A DNA stretch of 7,616 bases from the NCBI GenBank assembly GCA_050744245.1, contig JBOGGX010000163.1, positions 1-7,616 of the forward strand. The letters run 5' to 3'. The notes under the pieces were generated by a model. It searched no databases and was not told the origin of the DNA. It saw nothing but the letters and a program-made list of their open reading frames with translations. The translations under genes and the position numbers were made by a program. This document shows positions 1 to 5,461 of this stretch, one piece after another (within the stretch, counting starts at the first letter, position 1; each line of letters opens with the position of its first letter). Source of the DNA: JBOGGX01 sp050744245 (GTDB lineage: Bacteria; Actinomycetota; Acidimicrobiia; Acidimicrobiales; JBOGGX01).

Positions 1-15
1 ACGTAAGGAAAGTTC

Positions 16-738
16 TCACTGAAAGTCAATGCTCGCCACGACTGCCCACGCCTGGCTTCGAAGCGAGGCGGGGGCATCAGAACCAATGGCGACGAACATA
101 TGGAAGGACCGGCTGGCTTCGGAGAACGTGAACTGCCAAAAGTCAATTGGTGGTCGCGCCGCGAGACAGTGGAGTGCTTCAGAGCTGTTATCAGGGGGTC
201 GCGCCGACGGATTGGAGGGTAGCGGCGCCGGTAGGGGCGGTCGTCCGATTTCAGGATCGACCTGAGCTGAAGGGGGCCGCTCCTGCACAGTTACAAAGGC
301 ATCACGGGCTGTCATCGATTCAAGCGCCACGACGGGAATGTGCTGACATTGCTGACCTCCGCCCGCGATTGGCTCAAACGTGGCGAGGGACAGCAACTCC
401 CAAGGTGGTTCTCCAGGTGCGTGGAGCCGCGGAGTGAGGGCAGATGTTGCGCGATGCCACGCGGAAGGGTAGCTAACCGAAAATCCTCGCTCTGGATCGG
501 TATAGGACACCACCGAGTCGGCGGGGAGTGCCGTGTCCGTGGTGTCCCTGGCAACGAGGAACGTCAGCAGCGTTGCCACCATGCATAGCAGCAACATAAC
601 GGTGATCAACGCAGTACGGCCCCCACGTCTTTGCTTCGAGCGGCGAGTGAGCCCCTCCTCCCATATCTGGTCTATATCGATTGCTGACGTCGGGCGAGGG
701 GCCAATTCACGAAGCAGACGGGCGAACTCAGTCGACAT
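16..738 (-). CDS. Single-pass membrane protein, probable anti-sigma or sigma-partner protein
   Basis: Protein of 240 residues. A short basic cytoplasmic part (about residues 1-41, ending in RRSKQRRGGR) is followed by one strong transmembrane segment (about 42-63) and an outside domain of about 175 residues. The outside domain has a GFSVSYPSAWHR stretch, two cysteines that could pair (GGGQQCQH and EALHCLAA), and a proline-rich part around 160-185. ATG at 738 has a good ribosome binding site (AAGGAGG at 745-751). The start overlaps the end of the sigma factor gene by 11 bases, so the two are very likely translationally coupled. Position directly after an ECF/SigE sigma factor and one-pass topology suggest it holds or regulates that factor at the membrane. 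That role is inference from context: the cytoplasmic part lacks the HxxxCxxC motif of zinc anti-sigma factors, and I do not recognise the outer domain by family. GC content is lower than in genes right of about 1500. Confidence 0.72.
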   Translation of the reverse strand: MSTEFARLLRELAPRPTSAIDIDQIWEEGLTRRSKQRRGGRTALITVMLLLCMVATLLTFLVARDTTDTALPADSVVSYTDPERGFSVSYPSAWHRATSALTPRLHAPGEPPWELLSLATFEPIAGGGQQCQHIPVVALESMTARDAFVTVQERPPSAQVDPEIGRPPLPAPLPSNPSARPPDNSSEALHCLAARPPIDFWQFTFSEASRSFHMFVAIGSDAPASLRSQAWAVVASIDFQ

Positions 739-1237
739 GCACGGCCTCCTTCATACCGATGGCTTCGTCGCCACGGAGCTGGTCCAAAGCTTTGCGCGTT
801 CGGGTCTTGACCGTTCCCTGCGGTATCCGAAGTACTGTCGCAGTCTGGGCGACCGACAAATCGTCGAGGAAGCGAAGCACTATGACGGCCCGCAACGAAA
901 ATGGCAGACGTTGGAGCGCCGCGCGTACTGCGTCGTCGCTCTTGATCGAATCTGGCTCGACCGACGTTGACGTCGCTACTGCGAGGCGTGACAGAGCCCG
1001 CAGCTCTCTTCTGTGTCGCCGATGGGCACTTCTCGCCAGGTTGACAGCAACGCGCTGTACCCATGCCCCAGGCTTGTCGTAGCGGCTGACCTTCTCCCAG
1101 TCGCGACAGAGCCTGATCAAGACCTCCTGGGCTAGGTCCTCCGCTTCCGCTCGATCGCCGGTGAGAAGGCCCAGAAGGGCGACAAGGTGCGGATGCTCAA
1201 CGAGGCAGAGCGCTGTGAGGTCGGCGGGCGCGGGCAT
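728..1237 (-). CDS. ECF/SigE-family RNA polymerase sigma factor
   Basis: Protein of 169 residues, the usual length for the small sigma-70 family factors called SigE family in actinobacteria. Sigma region 2 covers about residues 13-81: HLVALLGLLTGDRAEAEDL, then AQEVLIRLCRDW, then WVQRVAVNLARSAHRR, the core-binding and -10-recognising part. Region 4 covers about 102-154: AALQRLPFSLRAVIVLRF, then the helix-turn-helix LSVAQTATVLRIPQGTVKTR that reads the -35 element. There is no region 1 or 3. ATG at 1237 is chosen because AGGAGG lies six bases upstream. The last 11 bases overlap the membrane protein gene 16-738, its likely membrane-bound regulator, so the pair probably responds to an envelope or extracellular signal (inference). 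Targets cannot be told from this window. Base composition is lower in GC than the genes at 1500-7400, suggesting a separate origin. Confidence 0.9.
   Translation of the reverse strand: MPAPADLTALCLVEHPHLVALLGLLTGDRAEAEDLAQEVLIRLCRDWEKVSRYDKPGAWVQRVAVNLARSAHRRHRRELRALSRLAVATSTSVEPDSIKSDDAVRAALQRLPFSLRAVIVLRFLDDLSVAQTATVLRIPQGTVKTRTRKALDQLRGDEAIGMKEAVHVD
745..751 (-). promoter_or_regulatory. Ribosome binding site of the sigma-partner membrane protein
   Basis: On the minus strand AAGGAGG lies six bases before the ATG at 738. It lies inside the last codons of the sigma factor gene, which fits translational coupling of the pair and fixes the downstream start. Confidence 0.7.
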
Positions 1238-1328
1238 TCGGAACCTCCTCAGCCATACCGACGCCGATGGGGGGTCGCACGGTTTTTCATCGCTGACGGT
1301 CCGTGCCTACTTGTTGCCCACGGAGTGG
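1238..1328. other. Upstream region of the sigma factor operon
   Basis: A 91-base gap between the sigma factor start and the end of the reductase reading frame. It should contain the promoter of the sigma/membrane-protein operon unless that is read through from the reductase. A weak ECF-like pair on the minus strand (GGCAAC, then CGTC 14 bases later) is too closely spaced to call. A short palindrome lies at its edge (1324-1336). No coding region is supported here. Confidence 0.4.
1244..1249 (-). promoter_or_regulatory. Ribosome binding site of the sigma factor gene
   Basis: AGGAGG on the minus strand, within GAGGAGGTT, six bases before the ATG at 1237. It is a near-perfect Shine-Dalgarno match and fixes the sigma factor start. 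Confidence 0.75.
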
Positions 1329-1336
1329 CTACCACT
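1324..1336. repeat. Perfect 5-bp inverted repeat AGTGG-CTA-CCACT
   Basis: Perfect inverted repeat with a three-base centre. The centre covers part of the TAG stop of the reductase reading frame (1329-1331, minus strand) and lies about 90 bases upstream of the sigma factor start. It could be an operator for the sigma operon or simply a chance short palindrome. Confidence 0.35.
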
Positions 1337-2435
1337 TGACACGCATGGTACCAATCAGGAAGCTGAAGAGAATAATGGCTTCAGCACGTCGGTTCAGTGG
1401 CAGAAGCCTTTGGGGGACGCGGAGCGTACATGCGTTCGGTGAAGGAGGCTTTGTCCGCATAAGGGGATTGGTCGCATTGGGTTTCTTCTGTTTGTTCGCG
1501 TCCAGTTCGACCGAGGCCGCGGCGAGGTTGCTGTCGAGCTGATCGAGCGACGCAGCCCCGGACAGCACGACGCCGACCCAGGGCTGCGCCAGCACCGCGG
1601 CCAAGGCGACGGCGTCGATGCCGACCCCGTGCCGTTCGGCGATCGCGGCCGCGACGCCCCCTCCATCGCCGAGCCCGAGCCCGAACTCGACGCCCCGGCT
1701 CGACAGCCGGCCGTTGGCGACGGCCTCCTTCACGATCACCCCCCACCCGGCCGCGGCCGCCTCGGCCAGGGCCGGTCCGGCCGACGGCTCGAGCACGTTC
1801 CACGTCGCCTGGACACAGCGGAACGGGTTGACCCCGTCGACCTCGGCCTCCAGGGCCATGCGCACCACCTCGCCCTGGGCCGGCCCGCTCACGCTGAGCC
1901 CGGCCACCACGCCGTCGTCGGCCAGGCCGACCAACGAGGCCAGCACCTCACGGTCCTCCAGTACCCCCGTCTCCAGCACGGCCGAGTGGATCTGGTAGAG
2001 GTCGAGCCACCCGTCCAACCACGAACGGGTTTCGGCGTACTGCTCCCTGAACGCCCCCACCGAGTGGTCCTTGACCTCGTGGACCTCGACGTCGGTCCGC
2101 CACCCCGCGACGTACCGGTAGCCCCACTTCGAGCCGATGGTGACGTCGTCGGGCCCCAGCGGCAACGCCAGCGACCGGGATCGGCCCTCGAGCCACGAGG
2201 CGAGGAACTCCTCGGCCCGGCCGTAGGACCGGGCCGCGTCGAAGTACCGGACCCCCCGCTCGAACGCCCGGTCGAGCAGCGCCGTCGCCCGGCGCCGCAT
2301 GACCTCGATGTCCTTGTCCGCTCCGATATCGGCGTCGTGGCCCAGGTTGATGTAGCCGGGGCGGCCGACGGCGGCCAGGCCTAGACCGATCTCGCTCACC
2401 ACCAGGCCGGTCGAGCCGAGCGGCCGGCTGCGCAT
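1329..2435 (-). CDS. Aldo/keto reductase with replaced C-terminus
   Basis: Reading frame of 368 residues. Residues 1-312 form a clear aldo/keto reductase TIM barrel, an NAD(P)H-dependent carbonyl or aldose reductase or dehydrogenase. The start MRSRPLGSTGLVVSEIGLGL is typical, and the catalytic tetrad is seen as D66 and Y71 (RYFDAARSYGRAEE), K103 (IGSKWGY) and H150 (LYQIHSAV). Near the end, LSGAASLDQLDSNLAA is the usual cofactor-side helix. From residue 313 (about base 1499 leftwards) the sequence becomes ANKQKKPNATN and continues about 56 residues with no resemblance to the family, which normally ends within some 20 residues in a motif like ALPW. GC content falls at the same point. I infer the true 3' end was lost by recombination and replaced with readthrough into foreign DNA; activity of the product is uncertain. 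ATG at 2435 lies four bases after the yajQ stop with only a weak binding site, so translation probably depends on yajQ. The substrate cannot be told. Confidence 0.85.
   Translation of the reverse strand: MRSRPLGSTGLVVSEIGLGLAAVGRPGYINLGHDADIGADKDIEVMRRRATALLDRAFERGVRYFDAARSYGRAEEFLASWLEGRSRSLALPLGPDDVTIGSKWGYRYVAGWRTDVEVHEVKDHSVGAFREQYAETRSWLDGWLDLYQIHSAVLETGVLEDREVLASLVGLADDGVVAGLSVSGPAQGEVVRMALEAEVDGVNPFRCVQATWNVLEPSAGPALAEAAAAGWGVIVKEAVANGRLSSRGVEFGLGLGDGGGVAAAIAERHGVGIDAVALAAVLAQPWVGVVLSGAASLDQLDSNLAAASVELDANKQKKPNATNPLMRTKPPSPNACTLRVPQRLLPLNRRAEAIILFSFLIGTMRVKW
1362..1385. repeat. 7-bp stem-loop in the foreign tail of the reductase
   Basis: GCTGAAG at 1362-1368 is matched exactly by CTTCAGC at 1379-1385, with an A/T-rich 10-base loop. 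No run of T follows on either strand, so it is not a classical intrinsic terminator. It could be the end of a rearranged segment, a weak termination or RNA-stability hairpin, or chance. Confidence 0.4.
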
Positions 2436-2439
2436 CTCG

Positions 2440-2928
2440 CTAGTCCCGGAAGTTGGAGAACTGCAGGGCGATGCCGAAGTCGCCTTCCTTCAGCGCCGCG
2501 ATCACGGCCTGGAGGTCGTCGCGCTTCTTGCCGCTGACCCGCAGCTGGTCGCCTTGGGCCTGCGACTGGATGCCCTTCAGGCCGAGCCCCTTGATGTACT
2601 TGTTGAGCTCCCTGGCCTTGTCACCCGAGATGCCCATCTGCAGGTTGGCCGACTGGCGGGCCGAGCCACCCGACGCCTCCTCGACCTTGCCGTAGCTGAC
2701 CGCCTTGAGCGGCACCTGCCGGCGCACCAGCTTCTCCTCGAGCACGACCCGCAGCGCCTTCAGCCGGTCCTCGGTGCCCGAGCGCATGCGGACCTCGCGA
2801 TCGGCGAGCTCGATCGATGAGTCGGTGTTCTTGAAGTCGAAGCGGGTGGCCACCTCGCGGGCCGCCTGATCGACCGCGTTGCGCACCTCCTGCAGATCGA
2901 CCTCGGAGACGACGTCGAAGCTGGGCAT
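2440..2928 (-). CDS. yajQ: YajQ family nucleotide-binding protein (DUF520)
   Basis: 162 residues, full family length, from MPSFDVVSEVDLQEVRNAVD to the hallmark end LQFSNFRD. Other conserved blocks are TRFDFKNTDSSIEL, then DKARELNKYIKGLGLKGIQS, then GDQLRVSGKKRDDLQAVIAA. YajQ proteins are small cytoplasmic two-domain proteins; in Xanthomonas a member binds cyclic di-GMP and acts with a transcription factor, but in most bacteria the function is unsettled. The ATG at 2928 gives the exact family N-terminus. No Shine-Dalgarno sequence precedes it, but TAGCCT lies six bases upstream, the arrangement expected for a leaderless transcript starting at the ATG itself. It is the first gene of a two-gene unit with the aldo/keto reductase (four-base gap) and diverges from tRNA-Tyr. 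Confidence 0.95.
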   Translation of the reverse strand: MPSFDVVSEVDLQEVRNAVDQAAREVATRFDFKNTDSSIELADREVRMRSGTEDRLKALRVVLEEKLVRRQVPLKAVSYGKVEEASGGSARQSANLQMGISGDKARELNKYIKGLGLKGIQSQAQGDQLRVSGKKRDDLQAVIAALKEGDFGIALQFSNFRD

Positions 2929-2934
2929 CCGCCG

Positions 2935-2944
2935 AGGCTATCCT
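2935..2944. promoter_or_regulatory. Overlapping divergent -10 elements for yajQ and tRNA-Tyr
   Basis: AGGCTATCCT reads as TATCCT on the plus strand (2939-2944) and as TAGCCT on the minus strand (2935-2940); both fit TANNNT and share the central TA. The plus element would start transcription near 2951, giving tRNA-Tyr a leader of about six bases. The minus element would start at the yajQ ATG. No good -35 element is seen for either. The whole gap between the genes is only 28 bases (2929-2956), so promoters must be packed this way or lie inside the genes. Inference from sequence only. Confidence 0.45.
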
Positions 2945-2956
2945 TGTCCGTCCTGC

Positions 2957-3038
2957 GGGTCGGTGCCCGAGCGGACAAAGGGAGCAGGCTGTAAACCTGC
3001 CGGCATTGCCTTCGGAGGTTCAAATCCTTCCCGGCCCA
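2957..3038 (+). tRNA. tRNA-Tyr (anticodon GTA)
   Basis: Class II tRNA. Acceptor stem GGGTCGG (2957-2963) pairs with CCGGCCC (3031-3037), with one T-G pair and discriminator A3038. D stem is CCC/GGG. Anticodon stem GCAGG/CCTGC encloses loop CTGTAAA, with anticodon GTA at 2991-2993. The long variable arm contains GGC-ATT-GCC (3002-3010), as expected for bacterial tRNA-Tyr. T stem is GGAGG/CCTTC with loop TTCAAAT. The CCA end is not encoded: CGC follows, then directly the ATG of the P450 gene. Confidence 0.95.
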
Positions 3039-3041
3039 CGC

Positions 3042-4322
3042 ATGCGCGCAGAGCTCAGCCTCGACGAGATCGACCTCTCCGACCCGGAGTTCTGGGCTCG
3101 TCCGCTCGCCGAGCGCGACCGGGCGTTCGTCCTCCTGCGGGCCGAACGGCCCGTGGCCCACTTCGACGACCCCGAGATCCTGTCGACCATCTTCAACACG
3201 CCGCCGGGCCCCGGGTATTTTGCCGTGACCCGCCACGCCGACGTCTACGCCATCAGCCGCACGGCTGACGTGTTCTGCTCGGGCCAGGGCTCGACCTCCA
3301 TCAACGACCTGCCGCCGGAGTTCCTCGAGTTCTTCGGGTCGATGATCAACCTCGACGACCCCCGCCATCTACGTCTCCGGCGGATCGTGTCGGCCGCCTT
3401 CACGCCGAAGCGGATCGAGCGGATCAACCGGCACATCCGCGAGACCGCCGCGCTGGTGGTCGACGAGGTGATCGAGCGGGGCGAGTGCGACTTCGTCACG
3501 GACATCGCCGCCCGACTCCCGCTGCGCATGATCTGCGAGCTCATGGGCGTGTCCGAGGCCGACGAGCGGTACGTGTTCGAACGGTCGAACATCATCCTGA
3601 GCCAGGGCGATCCCGAGTATGTGCCGGAGGACGCCGACCCGGCCGCGGTCGGGCTCACCGCCGGCTTCGAGCTGTCCCAGCTGATGGTCGACATCGCCGC
3701 CCAGCGGGCCGACGAGCCCACCGACGACCTGACCTCGGTGCTGATCCACGCCAACGTCGACGGCGAGCAGCTCACCCATCAGGAACTGGCGTCGTTCTTC
3801 ATCCTGCTCGTCGTGGCGGGCAACGAGACCACTCGCAACGCGATCAGCCACGGCCTGCTCGCCCTGACCGACCATCCCGACCAGCGCCAGATCTGGGCGG
3901 CCGACCTCGACGGGGTCACGCCGACCGCGGTCGAGGAGGTCGTCCGCTGGTCGTCACCCGTTATCTGGATGCGCCGCACCGCCACCCGTGACCACGTCGT
4001 CAACGGCCACCAGTTCCACGAGGGCGACAAGCTGCTCCTCTTCTACAACTCGGCCAACCGGGACGAGGCCGTGTTCGACGAGCCGTTCCGGTTGGACGTC
4101 CGCCGCCAGCCCAACGACCACCTCGGCTTCGGTGGCTTCGGACCGCACTACTGCCTCGGGGCTCACCTGGCCCGCCAGGAGATCGGTGTGATGTTCAGGG
4201 AGCTGTTCCAGAGGACGCCCGACATCAGACCGGCGGGCGAGCCCCACCGGCTCTTCTCGAGCTTCATCAACGGCGTCAAGCACATCCCCTGCGAGTTCAC
4301 CCCAGGAACAAGGACGGCCTGA
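3042..4322 (+). CDS. Cytochrome P450 monooxygenase
   Basis: 426 residues, normal for soluble bacterial P450s, which insert one oxygen atom into a substrate using electrons from ferredoxin and a reductase (neither gene is in this window). The C-helix region reads MINLDDPRHLRLRRIVSAAF (H109, R113). The I-helix oxygen-activation motif is AGNETT (259-264), the K-helix ExxR is E299-V-V-R302, and the haem loop FGGFGPHYCLGAHLAR has ligand Cys371. The N-terminus MRAELSLDEIDLSDPEFW and the end SSFINGVKHIPCEFTP resemble the CYP124/125/142-like group that oxidises sterol side chains or branched fatty acids; the substrate is inference. The start at 3042 is chosen because an in-frame ATG at 3006 lies inside tRNA-Tyr and adds twelve residues unlike the family. 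There is no ribosome binding site and only three bases after the tRNA end, so the mRNA may become leaderless when the tRNA is cut out. The phosphoketolase gene follows after five bases, probably in one operon. Confidence 0.93.
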   Translation: MRAELSLDEIDLSDPEFWARPLAERDRAFVLLRAERPVAHFDDPEILSTIFNTPPGPGYFAVTRHADVYAISRTADVFCSGQGSTSINDLPPEFLEFFGSMINLDDPRHLRLRRIVSAAFTPKRIERINRHIRETAALVVDEVIERGECDFVTDIAARLPLRMICELMGVSEADERYVFERSNIILSQGDPEYVPEDADPAAVGLTAGFELSQLMVDIAAQRADEPTDDLTSVLIHANVDGEQLTHQELASFFILLVVAGNETTRNAISHGLLALTDHPDQRQIWAADLDGVTPTAVEEVVRWSSPVIWMRRTATRDHVVNGHQFHEGDKLLLFYNSANRDEAVFDEPFRLDVRRQPNDHLGFGGFGPHYCLGAHLARQEIGVMFRELFQRTPDIRPAGEPHRLFSSFINGVKHIPCEFTPGTRTA

Positions 4323-4327
4323 GCCCT

Positions 4328-5461
4328 ATGGATGTCATCGATGAGCACCCCCTCGCGCCCGGCGAGCTGACGAGGATCGACGCCTACTGGCGGGCCGCCA
4401 ACTACCTGTCGGTCGGCCAGATCTACCTCCTCGACAACCCGCTGCTGGCCGAGCCCCTCCGCCCGGAGCACGTCAAGCCGAGGCTGCTCGGCCACTGGGG
4501 CACCACCCCGGGCCTCAACCTGATCTACGCCCACCTCAACCGGGCCGTCATCGAGCACGACGCCGAGATCATCTACGTCATCGGACCGGGCCACGGCGGT
4601 CCCGGCGTCGTCGCCAACTGCTGGCTGGAGGGAACCCACGGCGAGCTGTACCCCTCGATCGGGCACGACACGGCCGGCCTGGGCCGGCTGTTCAAGCAGT
4701 TCTCGTTCCCGGGCGGCATCCCGAGCCACGTGGCCGCCGAGATCCCGGGCGCGATCCACGAGGGCGGCGAGCTCGGCTACTCGCTTTCGCACGCCTTCGG
4801 TGCGGCCTTCGACAACCCCGATCTCATCGTCGCCTGCGTGGTCGGCGACGGCGAGGCCGAGACCGGGCCCCTCGCCGCGTCGTGGCACTCCAACAAGTTC
4901 CTCGACCCGTCCCGCGACGGCGCGGTGCTGCCGATCCTGCACCTCAACGGCTACAAGATCGCCAACCCGACGATCCTGGCCCGCATCCCCGACGACGAGC
5001 TGACCCGGCTCCTGGACGGCTACGGCTACGCCCCCTACCTGGTCGAGGGGGACGACCCCGCTCGGGTGCACCAGATGATGGCGGCCACCGTCGACCGGTC
5101 CATCGACGAGATGCGGACGATCCAGCGCCGGGCCCGCGCCGCAGGCGAGGGCGGGACCGAACGGCCGCGGTGGCCGATGATCGTGCTGCGCACGCCGAAG
5201 GGATGGACGGGACCCTCCGAAGTGGATGGTGTCCCCGTTGAGGACACGTGGCGGTCGCACCAGGTGCCGCTGACCGAGACCCGCACCAATCCGAAGCATC
5301 TCGAAGCCCTCGAGTCCTGGCTCAGGAGCTACCGCCCGGAGGAGCTGTTCGATCCGGACGGTCGGCCCCGCCCCGAGCTGGCCGCGCGCTGGTGCCGACC
5401 GGAACCCGCCGCATGGGGGCCAACCCCCACGTCAACGGCGGACTGCTCAGGCGGGAGCTGA
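4328..5461 (+). CDS. Phosphoketolase N-terminal fragment (thiamine-diphosphate domain)
   Basis: First open frame of the broken gene, 377 residues; true phosphoketolase sequence runs to about residue 353 (PELAA). It then continues out of frame as RWCRPEPAAW to a TGA at 5459-5461. It contains the whole XFP N-terminal domain with the thiamine-diphosphate motifs. Alone it should not be active, because the active site also needs residues of the second half. ATG at 4328 matches the family start. An AAGGA about 13 bases upstream (4310-4314), inside the end of the P450 gene, is a possible but distant binding site. Confidence 0.8.
   Translation: MDVIDEHPLAPGELTRIDAYWRAANYLSVGQIYLLDNPLLAEPLRPEHVKPRLLGHWGTTPGLNLIYAHLNRAVIEHDAEIIYVIGPGHGGPGVVANCWLEGTHGELYPSIGHDTAGLGRLFKQFSFPGGIPSHVAAEIPGAIHEGGELGYSLSHAFGAAFDNPDLIVACVVGDGEAETGPLAASWHSNKFLDPSRDGAVLPILHLNGYKIANPTILARIPDDELTRLLDGYGYAPYLVEGDDPARVHQMMAATVDRSIDEMRTIQRRARAAGEGGTERPRWPMIVLRTPKGWTGPSEVDGVPVEDTWRSHQVPLTETRTNPKHLEALESWLRSYRPEELFDPDGRPRPELAARWCRPEPAAWGPTPTSTADCSGGS

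Noticed and set aside
1270..1310. ECF-type promoter (GGCAAC and CGTC on the minus strand) for sigma autoregulation
   Set aside because: The first element is imperfect and the spacing of 14 bases is shorter than expected; not strong enough to annotate.
1303..1542. Plus-strand open frame with a short hydrophobic stretch (GLVALGFFCLFASSS)
   Set aside because: It runs antisense through the reductase 3' part, its end is plainly reductase antisense, no binding site precedes a start, and no family is recognised.
1629..2384. Long plus-strand open frame opposite the reductase
   Set aside because: A shadow frame typical of GC-rich coding DNA; its protein is rich in Pro, Arg and Gly with no family signal.
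3006..3041. Upstream in-frame ATG of the P450 at 3006
   Set aside because: It lies inside the tRNA-Tyr variable arm and would add twelve residues unlike P450 N-termini.
2957..3041. tRNA-Tyr as an integration (att) site
   Set aside because: The tRNA is intact, there is no integrase gene in the window, and no repeat copy of its 3' end was seen.
5384..5400. Programmed -1 ribosomal frameshift in the phosphoketolase
   Set aside because: A -1 slip would join the frames, but there is no X-XXY-YYZ heptamer and the family is not known to use recoding; mutation or sequence error fits better.
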